Below the pieces are notes generated by a model. That model was not told the origin of the DNA. It worked only from the letters and a program-made list of their open reading frames with translations, and did no database searches. Positions 28,596 through 36,684 of a stretch of 64,000 nt of DNA are shown here, piece after piece; the first letter of the stretch is position 1; each line of letters starts with the position of its first letter. This DNA comes from Maribacter arcticus (GTDB lineage: Bacteria > Bacteroidota > Bacteroidia > Flavobacteriales > Flavobacteriaceae). A program made the translations under genes and the position numbers. The stretch is from contig NZ_FUYL01000002.1 of NCBI RefSeq assembly GCF_900167935.1, positions 62,001-126,000 on the forward strand, read 5' to 3'.

Positions 28596-28928
28596 TTAAG
28601 CTTCTTCTGGAGCTAATTCTACCTCTAAGCCATCCATATCTTCAGAAATATGTAGTTGGCATCCTAATCTTGAATTATCTTTTACATTAAATGCTTCAGA
28701 AAGCATTGCTTCTTCATCATCAGACATTTCTGGTAGTTCATGATTAGACTTTATATAACATTGACAAGAAGCACACATTGCCATACCGCCACAGATACCT
28801 ATGGTGCCTTCAGGAGCTAGTTCATAAGAACGAACAACCTCCATCAAGTTCATGTTCATATCGGTCGGGGCGTCTATTTCATGTAACACTCCGTCTCTAT
28901 CTATGATTTTTAATTTTACATCTGTCAT
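28596..28928 (-). CDS. 2Fe-2S ferredoxin (adrenodoxin type)
   Basis: 110 residues with C46-x5-C52-x2-C55 (CGGMAMCASC) and C90 (LGC), the four cluster ligands of vertebrate-type [2Fe-2S] ferredoxins, in a chain rich in Asp/Glu. The C-terminus LEVELAPEEA is acidic. It passes electrons, probably from the ferredoxin-NADP reductase encoded just upstream, to iron-sulfur assembly or other acceptors. It is the last gene of the minus-strand operon. Confidence 0.93.
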   Translation of the reverse strand: MTDVKLKIIDRDGVLHEIDAPTDMNMNLMEVVRSYELAPEGTIGICGGMAMCASCQCYIKSNHELPEMSDDEEAMLSEAFNVKDNSRLGCQLHISEDMDGLEVELAPEEA

Positions 28929-28950
28929 TTAAGTAACAATTTTTTAATTT

Positions 28951-28990
28951 CCATCTCCTAAGTCGCTCGACTTAGCTCAGAATGACATTT
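28951..28990. repeat. Short palindromic interspersed repeat
   Basis: CTAAGTCG and CGACTTAG (28958-28975) form a perfect 8-base stem with a 2-base loop, followed by CTCAGAATGACATTT. Read on the other strand it resembles the dispersed intergenic element that begins GTCATTCTGAGC in many Flavobacteriia. It lies between the reductase and ferredoxin genes, where a hairpin could tune relative expression. Confidence 0.6.
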
Positions 28991-28999
28991 CATACTATT

Positions 29000-30058
29000 T
29001 TATTCTATTGCCTTTACAACTGCTTTAGGCGCTTCTTTTTTACTTCCATCAAAACCACTGACACCACCTACGGTAGTATACTTCATAACATATTTCTTAT
29101 CTGGGAATATTTTTTGAAAAGCACTTTGGCACATTAATGTTGCTTCATGAAAGCCACATAGTATTAATTTTAATTTACCCGGATATGTGTTGACATCTCC
29201 AATTGCATAAATACCGGGTATATTGGTTTGATAATCAAATGTATCAACTTTGATTGCATTTTTCTCTATCTCCAAACCCCAGTCACCAATAGGCCCTAGT
29301 TTAGGAGAAAGTCCGAATAAAGGAATAAATGCATCTACAGCTAAAGTGATATCTTCTTTGGCATCAGTAGTCTTACGAATTAAAACAGACTCCAGTGAAT
29401 TGATACCATTTAACCCTATAATTTCTCCTGGGGTCACTAGATTGATCTTCCCTTGATTTTTTAATTCTTGAACTTTTTCAACAGAATCTAATGCCCCTCT
29501 AAATTCATTTCTTCTATGTACCAAGGTTACTTCTGATGCAACATTAGCTAAGAAAATACTCCAATCGAGAGCAGAATCACCTCCGCCTGCAATCACTACT
29601 TTTTTATCGCGATACACCTCAGGATCCTTAATCATATAAGCAACGCCATTATCTTCAAATTTTGCCAAATTTTCCAATAATGGTTTACGGGGTTCAAAAC
29701 TCCCTAAACCACCTGCAATTGCTACTATTGGAGCATGGTGCTCAGTACCTTTATTGGTGGTAACCACAAAAGAACCATCGGTTAATTTCTTAATAGTTTC
29801 AGCACGCTCACCCAAGGTAAAACCGGGTTGAAATGGCTTAATCTGTTCCATAAGATTATCTACCAAATCGCCTGCCAAGACTTCTGGAAAACCAGGAATA
29901 TCGTAAATAGGTTTTTTAGGATAGATTTCAGAACACTGCCCACCTGCTTGAGGTAGCGCATCAATTAAATGGCATTTTAATTTTAATAGTCCTGCTTCAA
30001 AAACTGCGAAAAGACCCGTAGGTCCCGCGCCAATTATTAGTATATCGGTCTTAATCAT
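29000..30058 (-). CDS. Ferredoxin-NADP reductase, thioredoxin-reductase-like
   Basis: 352 residues. FAD-binding motif IIGAGPTGLFA (8-18), second nucleotide motif VIAGGGDSALDWSIFLA (about 155-171), and TNIPGIYAIGDVNTYPGKLK with the FAD-binding GD near the C-terminus. The redox CxxC of thioredoxin reductase is absent, as in the YumC-type ferredoxin-NADP reductases. It should transfer electrons between NADPH and ferredoxin; the ferredoxin gene follows 71 bases downstream. Confidence 0.92.
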   Translation of the reverse strand: MIKTDILIIGAGPTGLFAVFEAGLLKLKCHLIDALPQAGGQCSEIYPKKPIYDIPGFPEVLAGDLVDNLMEQIKPFQPGFTLGERAETIKKLTDGSFVVTTNKGTEHHAPIVAIAGGLGSFEPRKPLLENLAKFEDNGVAYMIKDPEVYRDKKVVIAGGGDSALDWSIFLANVASEVTLVHRRNEFRGALDSVEKVQELKNQGKINLVTPGEIIGLNGINSLESVLIRKTTDAKEDITLAVDAFIPLFGLSPKLGPIGDWGLEIEKNAIKVDTFDYQTNIPGIYAIGDVNTYPGKLKLILCGFHEATLMCQSAFQKIFPDKKYVMKYTTVGGVSGFDGSKKEAPKAVVKAIE

Positions 30059-30129
30059 TAAAAAAATTTATTTTTAAAACCCTTCAAAATTATCAATCTA
30101 TTGAGTTAAAAATAATGATATTCATCAGG

Positions 30130-30375
30130 TTATATACCTGCTACATTAATCACTTTCTCTATTTGCGGAGCGTATTTTTTTATAGTCATTTCCACACCAC
30201 TCTTAAGAGTCATTTGATTAACACTACATCCTACACAGGCGCCTTCCAATCTGACTTTTACAGAATTATCATCATCGATAGAAATCAACGTAATATCCCC
30301 TCCATCACTTTGTAAAAAAGGTCTGATTTCCTCTAATGCTTTTTCAACATTTAATATTAGTTCTTCCGAAGTCAT
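30130..30375 (-). CDS. NifU-like iron-sulfur scaffold protein
   Basis: 81 residues, a stand-alone NifU C-terminal domain (EEIRPFLQSDGGDITLISID, then GACVGCSVNQMTLKSGVE) with C47 and C50 as cluster ligands. Such Nfu proteins bind a [4Fe-4S] cluster and pass it to target proteins. It starts 2 bases after the stop of the Mrp ATPase gene, so the two are translationally linked. Confidence 0.95.
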   Translation of the reverse strand: MTSEELILNVEKALEEIRPFLQSDGGDITLISIDDDNSVKVRLEGACVGCSVNQMTLKSGVEMTIKKYAPQIEKVINVAGI

Positions 30376-30377
30376 AT

Positions 30378-31523
30378 CTATTTTTTCTTAACGGCAGAAC
30401 ATCCTGCCATTGTTGTAATCTTTATTGCTTCGGTCGGGGGCAGTGTCTTATTTCTTCCAACAACCTCACTTACTACTTGCCTGGTGATTTCTTCAAAAGC
30501 AGCCTCCACCGGTGTGCCACTTTGTAATGCCGCAGGTCTACCTACATCTCCTGCCTCTCGTATACTTTGAACCAAAGGTATTTCACCAAGAAAAGGTACT
30601 TTTAAATCTTCTGCAAGATGTTTCGCTCCTTCTTTACCAAATATATAGTATTTATTTTCTGGCAACTCTGCTGGTGTAAAATAGGCCATATTTTCTATGA
30701 TACCTAAAACCGGCACATTTATAGAATCTTGTTGAAACATTGCTACTCCCTTTCTAGCGTCTGCAAGAGCAACTTCTTGTGGTGTACTTACCACAACTGC
30801 CCCGGTAATTGGCAAAGCTTGCATAATACTTAAATGTATATCGCCCGTACCTGGTGGTAAATCGATTAACATAAAATCTAAATCGCCCCAATGTGCATCA
30901 AATATCATTTGATTTAGTGCTTTAGAAGCCATTGGCCCTCTCCAAATCACCGCTTGATCTCTTTGCGTGAAAAAGCCTATTGATAATAGTTTTACCCCGT
31001 AACTTTCAACAGGTTTCATTTTAGATTTACCAGCTATATTTACAGCAAGGGGTTTTTCATTTGGCACATCAAACATAATCGGCATTGACGGACCATAAAT
31101 ATCGGCATCTAATAAGCCTACCTTAAAGCCCATTTTAGACAAAGTAACCGCTAGGTTTGCCGTAACAGTTGATTTACCAACCCCACCTTTACCAGAAGCT
31201 ACCGCGATTATATTAGAAATACCAGGAATAGCTTTCCCCTTTATTTCATTAACTTTATTAGGCTTAGTATCTGGAGCTTCTACTTTTACGTTAATCTTAA
31301 TTTTCGCTTTCGCATAAACCTCTTTATGGATTATTTTTAAAATCTCGACCTCTGTCTTTTTTCGGGCTTGTAGACTAGGATTTTTAATGGTAATATCAAT
31401 TTCAACCTCATCGCCAAAAATTTGAATATTGGTAACTGCACCACTATCTACCATATTCTGACCCTCACCAGGAACCGTAATATGTTCCAAAGCCTTCAAA
31501 ATGTCCTTTTTATCTATCTTCAT
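30378..31523 (-). CDS. mrp: Mrp/ApbC/NBP35-family P-loop ATPase, iron-sulfur carrier
   Basis: 381 residues: an N-terminal MIP18-like (DUF59) domain (about 1-85) and the deviant Walker A GKGGVGKST at 111-119, with LLDADIYGPSMPIMF and DFMLIDLPPGTGD. This class loads iron-sulfur clusters onto apoproteins. The usual CPxC after ENMAYF is missing here (ENMAYFTPAELPENKYY); the only late Cys is in TMAGCSAVKKK. The gene is first in the operon with NifU-like, reductase and ferredoxin genes. Confidence 0.94.
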   Translation of the reverse strand: MKIDKKDILKALEHITVPGEGQNMVDSGAVTNIQIFGDEVEIDITIKNPSLQARKKTEVEILKIIHKEVYAKAKIKINVKVEAPDTKPNKVNEIKGKAIPGISNIIAVASGKGGVGKSTVTANLAVTLSKMGFKVGLLDADIYGPSMPIMFDVPNEKPLAVNIAGKSKMKPVESYGVKLLSIGFFTQRDQAVIWRGPMASKALNQMIFDAHWGDLDFMLIDLPPGTGDIHLSIMQALPITGAVVVSTPQEVALADARKGVAMFQQDSINVPVLGIIENMAYFTPAELPENKYYIFGKEGAKHLAEDLKVPFLGEIPLVQSIREAGDVGRPAALQSGTPVEAAFEEITRQVVSEVVGRNKTLPPTEAIKITTMAGCSAVKKK

Positions 31524-31545
31524 TATATAAATTCATTCTAAACAA

Positions 31546-31553
31546 CAAAGATA
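31546..31553 (-). promoter_or_regulatory. Candidate -7 element for the Mrp operon
   Basis: TATCTTTG on the minus strand matches TAnnTTTG, 22 bases upstream of the mrp ATG. No clear -33 TTG. In the same 196-base gap, TTCTTGT (31638-31644) and ACAAGAA (31660-31666) form an inverted repeat nearer the amidase gene; its role is unknown. Confidence 0.4.
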
Positions 31554-31719
31554 ATCCTTAGATGGGAGATTATGAAGTTCGTGTATTGAAAATGAAGATG
31601 TCATTATAAATAGAACCTCTTATTACTAGAAAATCATTTCTTGTTTAATTATAATTCAGACAAGAATAGATACTAAACAAAAATCGTAATTTAGAACACT
31701 ATTAAAAATTGTATCAACC

Positions 31720-33393
31720 ATGTCCCTACCAACCAAAAAAACAATTCAACTATTAGTTTTAAGTTCAATCGTAATAATGACCTTAGCTTGCTCAAGTTCA
31801 AAATCTGAGTTTTCTAAAAAAGATGTTGTTCGGTCACAAAAATTATTAGGCCTCGATTTTGACAAAAAATATATCGACACACTTTACCCTTATCTAAAAC
31901 GTAATAAAGAAGGCTTCGATTCTTTACGAAAATATACGTTGGACAATGACGTTTTTCCAGCGATTCAATTCAATCCTTTACCAACAAATTTTTCACCAAA
32001 ACCCCAAGCTGGATTTCCAGATTGGGAAATTCCGGAAAATGTACAATTACCAGAAAAAGAAGCTGATTTAGCTTTTTATTCCATCCCTCAACTTGCTTCA
32101 TTAATTAAGAATAAAAAAATAAGTTCTTTAAAATTGACTGAATTTTTCATAGAACGTTTAAAAAAATATAATCCTGTTTTACAATGTACCATTACCATTA
32201 CCGAACAAATGGCTTTGGACCAGGCAAAGAAATTAGATAATGAACTCGCCACCGGTAATTACCGAGGCATTTTACATGGTATACCTTACGGAGTTAAAGA
32301 TTTAATGGCGGTTGAAGGATACAAAACTACTTGGGGTGCTGAACCTTATCGAAACCAACAAATTGAAATGACTGCAACCGTAGTTGAAAAATTACAAAAT
32401 GCCGGTGGCGTTTTAATTGCTAAACTGGTTTCTGGTTCTTTGGCACGTGGTGATGTTTGGTTCGATGGAAAAACAAAAAATCCGTGGGATACTGCACAAG
32501 GAGCGACAGGGTCTTCTGCGGGTTCTGGATCTGCCACCTCTGCCGGGTTAGTACCTTTTGCGCTTGGAACAGAAACATTAGGCTCTATAACCTCGCCAAG
32601 TACTAGAAACGGAATTACAGGTTTACGGCCCACCTACGGAAGAGTAAGTAGACATGGGGTAATGAGTTTGAGTTGGTCTATGGATAAAGTTGGCCCTATG
32701 GCAAGAAGTGCAGAAGATTGCGCGATAGTTTATAGCATTATTACCGGAAAGGACTTAAAAGATGGTACGACAACTGATTACCCTGATGGTTTTGAACCGA
32801 AAAAAGATTACAAATCTCTTCGGGTAGCCTATCTAAAAAAGGACATTGAAAAAGATACTTCGCTAAGCAAAGCCAATTTGGAAAAAGCATTGGAAACTTT
32901 TAAGAAAATGGGAATAACACTAAATGAAGTTGAATTACCAGAAGATGTGCCCTACTCAAGTTTTGATGTGATTTTAAGAGCAGAAGCAGGTGCATTCTTT
33001 GACGACTTAGTTCGCTCCAGAAATGTTGATAAAATGGTAGAGCAAGACCAAAGTTCAAGAGCCAATTCATTACGCCAAGCACGTTTTATACCAGCTGTAG
33101 AATATTTACAGGCCAATAGACATCGACAAGTTCTTATTGAAAAAATGGAAGTAATCATGAAAGATTATGACATTCTTATTTCTCCAACTTTCGGTAATAG
33201 ACAATTGATTATTACAAACCTTACTGGTCACCCCGTGATTTCTATTCCTACGGGATTGGATAAAGAAAAACACCCAACCAGTATTACTCTTGTTGGCAAT
33301 CTATATGATGAGGCCAGTATTCTTTTATTGGCAAAAGCTTTTCAGGAAAATACCGATTTTGATGAAATGCACCCTGAAGGATATACTGATTAG
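31720..33393 (+). CDS. Amidase-signature family lipoprotein
   Basis: 557 residues with lipobox TLAC (Cys24). Catalytic Ser-cisSer-Lys triad visible: K193 (YGVKDL), S269 (TGSSAGSG) and the nucleophile S289 (TETLGSITSP). The family hydrolyses amide bonds, e.g. of peptides, fatty amides or glutaminyl-tRNA. As a lipoprotein it should act in the periplasm or on the surface, unlike GatA. Unlinked single gene, convergent with the ABC cluster. Confidence 0.93.
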   Translation: MSLPTKKTIQLLVLSSIVIMTLACSSSKSEFSKKDVVRSQKLLGLDFDKKYIDTLYPYLKRNKEGFDSLRKYTLDNDVFPAIQFNPLPTNFSPKPQAGFPDWEIPENVQLPEKEADLAFYSIPQLASLIKNKKISSLKLTEFFIERLKKYNPVLQCTITITEQMALDQAKKLDNELATGNYRGILHGIPYGVKDLMAVEGYKTTWGAEPYRNQQIEMTATVVEKLQNAGGVLIAKLVSGSLARGDVWFDGKTKNPWDTAQGATGSSAGSGSATSAGLVPFALGTETLGSITSPSTRNGITGLRPTYGRVSRHGVMSLSWSMDKVGPMARSAEDCAIVYSIITGKDLKDGTTTDYPDGFEPKKDYKSLRVAYLKKDIEKDTSLSKANLEKALETFKKMGITLNEVELPEDVPYSSFDVILRAEAGAFFDDLVRSRNVDKMVEQDQSSRANSLRQARFIPAVEYLQANRHRQVLIEKMEVIMKDYDILISPTFGNRQLIITNLTGHPVISIPTGLDKEKHPTSITLVGNLYDEASILLLAKAFQENTDFDEMHPEGYTD

Positions 33394-33452
33394 TTTTATT
33401 GAATAGTGGGCAATCTAGATTTATGTTATTTACCAAACAAATGTTCTCGATA

Positions 33453-33476
33453 CAATTTTTATCCAATAAAAAATTG
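33453..33476. terminator. Weak AT-rich hairpin between convergent genes
   Basis: CAATTTTTAT and ATAAAAAATTG pair around CCA between the amidase gene and the second ABC ATPase gene. The stem is almost all A-T, so its strength is doubtful. Rest of the 124-base gap unremarkable. Confidence 0.3.
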
Positions 33477-33517
33477 GAGACAAATCACTAGAACTGACAT
33501 TCAGCCATTACTAAAAA

Positions 33518-34183
33518 TCAAATCTTCCTACCATCTAAAAGGTTGATGATTCTTGAGCCATATTCTGCATTCTTTTCTGAATGTGTAACTTGAATAATGG
33601 TAACGCCATCTTCTTTATTCAATTTTTGAAAAAGTTGCATAATTTCCTCACTCTGTTGAGAGTTTAGATTCCCTGTAGGTTCATCTGCTAAAATCAACTT
33701 AGGTTTTCCTATCAGTGCTCGAGCTACGCCGACTAACTGTTGCTGACCACCGCTCAATTGAGTTGGAAACAAATCTTTCTTCCCAACAATATTGAACCTA
33801 TCTAGCATATCTGCAACCAACGCTTTTCGTTCCGAGCCCTTTACTTTTTTATACAATAAGGGCATTTCTAAATTTTCTTCTACTGTAAGCTCATCTAATA
33901 AATGATAGGATTGAAAAACAAAACCAATATATTCTTTGTACAAATTAGAACGGTATTTCTCTTTTAAGGTATGAACCGATTCACTCAAAAATTCATACTC
34001 TCCTTCATTAAAAGTATCTAACATGCCAATTACATTAAGTAATGTTGATTTCCCCGAACCTGATGGCCCCATTATGGAAATAAACTCTCCTTCTTCTACT
34101 TCAAGATTAACATCTTTAAGTAAGAATATGCGCTGACCGCCTTGTTGTACCCATTTGAAAATATTATTTAATTGTAGTAACAT
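33518..34183 (-). CDS. ABC transporter ATP-binding protein (MacB/LolD type), distal copy
   Basis: 221 residues with Walker A GPSGSGKST, Q-loop GFVFQSYHLL, signature LSGGQQQ, Walker B LILADEPTGNL and H-loop VTHSE. After the signature it reads LVGVARAL where the family usually has RVAIARAL. It closes the five-permease array and is 38 bases downstream of permease 5. It and the ATPase at the other end probably energise the MacB-like permeases; which serves which cannot be told. Confidence 0.95.
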   Translation of the reverse strand: MLLQLNNIFKWVQQGGQRIFLLKDVNLEVEEGEFISIMGPSGSGKSTLLNVIGMLDTFNEGEYEFLSESVHTLKEKYRSNLYKEYIGFVFQSYHLLDELTVEENLEMPLLYKKVKGSERKALVADMLDRFNIVGKKDLFPTQLSGGQQQLVGVARALIGKPKLILADEPTGNLNSQQSEEIMQLFQKLNKEDGVTIIQVTHSEKNAEYGSRIINLLDGRKI

Positions 34184-34221
34184 TATTTTTAGTTTTTGGT
34201 TGTTCGTTAAAATTTGAGCTA

Positions 34222-36672
34222 TTACTCTGTTCGTAAACTTTTTACTGGGTTTGTATTAGCAGAGTTTATAGTTTTAATCGTCATTGTTAAAAGTGAAATC
34301 ACAATCATTGACAAACCACTTAAGGCAAAGATCCACCAACTTAAAGTCGTTTTGTTAGCAAAACCCTCTAACCAATTATTAAGCCCATACCATGCGATAG
34401 GAGTAGCGATTAAAAAAGCTATCAACACTAATTTTAAAAAATCTTTCGATAGTAAAAAATTTAATTGAAATAGGTTTGCACCAAGTATTTTACGAATTCC
34501 TATTTCCTTTGTTCTACGCTCTGTAGTATGTATAACCAACCCAAACAATCCTAAACAACTTATAAGAATCGCAAGACCAGTAGCCCATTGTAAAAGAATA
34601 GAGGTTTTTTGCTCACTTTCATAAAACTTTTTTACGGTATCATCCATAAAACTATACTCAAAATCAGATTCTGGATATAGGTCTTTCCATATGGTTTCTA
34701 CACGAGAAATAGTAGTTGGCCAATCAACAGTATCCAAACTATTCAATTTAAAATGAATGGTTCTAAATTGCGTCCATTTTCCACTGTAAGAACCTCCTGT
34801 AAATGCCATTGGAGCTACTCCATATTTTAGGGAGTGTTGGTTAAAATCTTCCATCACACCAACAATGGGTAAATTCTCATTGTCATTCTTTAAAATTTTA
34901 CCAACTACATCTCCAGGGTTCTCAATTCCAATTACTTTTAAATACGATTTGTTGACTACAAATTCTCTTATTGAATCATTTAAAGGCATTCGACCTGCAA
35001 CTAATTTTAAATTGTATAAATCAAAATAGTTAGCATTACCATACATTAATTGTAAATCTGAATTTACTTCCTTTTCTCCATCTACAAACAAAGCGCCCAT
35101 ACTCATTGTTGAAAATGATGCTGGTGGATTTCCAGAAAGAACAACCTGTTTAATTCCTGGCAATTCTTCCATTTGACGTACAAACCTTGCTCGTTTAATA
35201 GCTGATGTGTCTCGCCAAGGAGTTCGTAAATACGCAATGGCCTCTGTCTTAAAGCCCATGTCCTTTTTCATAATATAGTTCAACTGCTTACCTACCATCA
35301 GCGTAGCTATTATAAATACTTGAGCAATTACAAATTGAAATACGGTTAAATACTTTCTTAAAGAGCCTTTATTAGAATTGGGTAGAATCTGCTGCTTAAG
35401 CACTGAAACTGGTTTGTATTTCGACATGACCAAAGCAGGATAAAAACCTGATAAAACCGTTACTAAAATTAGCAATACAGCTATACCTACCATAATCCAA
35501 GGATTCCAAAAAAGCTCAAAGGTGAGTCCTGTTGGAATAAAATCAGAAAATAATATGAGTAACCATTTCGAAAGAAAAAAAGAAAGAATAGCGGCAGCCA
35601 AAGTCAATATAAATGTTTCTCCTAAGAACTGAAATATCAATTGTTTTCTTGAACTGCCTAAGGTTTTTCTAATACCAATTTCCTTTGCTCGTTGTATAGC
35701 TTGGGCAGTATTTAAATTGATGAAATTTATACATCCTAGAAGAACTAAGATGGCAGCCAAAAACAATAAACTTTTTAGCGCTGACATTGTTGTTCGACTA
35801 TCATTAAAATCGAACGTGCCATAATCAGGATTCAAATGAATATCAGTAAGCGGCTGTATGGCATATGTATTACTTCTACCAATGGCAACCATTTCTGGCT
35901 CATCATGTTCTATTGCAATTTGGGCAAGTGTTTCCTGAACTTTTATAGGGTCTGCATTCTGTGAAAGTTTAATGAATAATTGAGAGGCAGAGTTGGTGTT
36001 GTTCCAATTTGCTTCGTTTACAGCATTGGTCATATCTTGAGTCGCTGCAGTTTTTAAAGAGATAAATTCTTCAAAAACAATATCTGTTCTTTTATTAAAA
36101 TTGGCTACAATGCCAGATACTGTTGCTGGTATTGTATCATTATACATTACAGACTTCCCTAAAATGCCCTCTAACTCTTTATTAGGGAAATATTTTCTAG
36201 CACGTTCTTCAGATAAAACTACCTTATTAGGTTCCTCCAACGCACTTTCCTTATTTCCTGCTAACCAATTATATTCAAAAGTCTTAAAATAGGATGGCTC
36301 GGTATAGATTACAAATTCAGGATTTTTAAATCGATCGCCTGTTTCCTGATTTTCAACATGTAAAGGATACGTGGTGAAAAATGGCGCTACCGTTTCCAAT
36401 TCTTCCATGTTAAGATCCACGAGTGCTTGCGCCAGAGGTACCGTTACCCCTGCATTGTAAAAATCACCATCCGGACTTTTAAAAGCTGTAGTAACTCTAT
36501 AGATTCTATCGCCATCTGGGTGAAACTTATCAAAAGAAAGGTCATAAAAAACCATAGCCCCAATTACAAAAGCAGCACTTAGACCAATGGAAAGACCCAA
36601 GATGTTTATCAATGAAAACACCTTGTTTTTCCAAACATTACGAAAAGCAGTTTTTAAATAATTACGTAGCAT
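34222..36672 (-). CDS. MacB/FtsX-type ABC permease, array member 5
   Basis: 816 residues: an N-terminal membrane helix (about 20-40), a periplasmic MacB_PCD-like domain, a first FtsX block (about 285-420), then a second periplasmic domain and a second FtsX block (about 680-816) holding ERRTKEIGIRKILGANLFQL. This doubled FtsX design is typical of Bacteroidota. It works as a mechanotransmission-type exporter or lipoprotein/antibiotic extruder rather than moving substrate through the membrane core. Most divergent N-terminus of the five (MLRNYLKTAFRNVWKNKVFS). 12 bases downstream of permease 4. Confidence 0.94.
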   Translation of the reverse strand: MLRNYLKTAFRNVWKNKVFSLINILGLSIGLSAAFVIGAMVFYDLSFDKFHPDGDRIYRVTTAFKSPDGDFYNAGVTVPLAQALVDLNMEELETVAPFFTTYPLHVENQETGDRFKNPEFVIYTEPSYFKTFEYNWLAGNKESALEEPNKVVLSEERARKYFPNKELEGILGKSVMYNDTIPATVSGIVANFNKRTDIVFEEFISLKTAATQDMTNAVNEANWNNTNSASQLFIKLSQNADPIKVQETLAQIAIEHDEPEMVAIGRSNTYAIQPLTDIHLNPDYGTFDFNDSRTTMSALKSLLFLAAILVLLGCINFINLNTAQAIQRAKEIGIRKTLGSSRKQLIFQFLGETFILTLAAAILSFFLSKWLLILFSDFIPTGLTFELFWNPWIMVGIAVLLILVTVLSGFYPALVMSKYKPVSVLKQQILPNSNKGSLRKYLTVFQFVIAQVFIIATLMVGKQLNYIMKKDMGFKTEAIAYLRTPWRDTSAIKRARFVRQMEELPGIKQVVLSGNPPASFSTMSMGALFVDGEKEVNSDLQLMYGNANYFDLYNLKLVAGRMPLNDSIREFVVNKSYLKVIGIENPGDVVGKILKNDNENLPIVGVMEDFNQHSLKYGVAPMAFTGGSYSGKWTQFRTIHFKLNSLDTVDWPTTISRVETIWKDLYPESDFEYSFMDDTVKKFYESEQKTSILLQWATGLAILISCLGLFGLVIHTTERRTKEIGIRKILGANLFQLNFLLSKDFLKLVLIAFLIATPIAWYGLNNWLEGFANKTTLSWWIFALSGLSMIVISLLTMTIKTINSANTNPVKSLRTE

Positions 36673-36684
36673 ATTAGTTTAGTT

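Noticed and set aside
33284-33466. 60-residue minus-strand frame
   Set aside because: Overlaps the amidase 3' end and has no plausible protein character.
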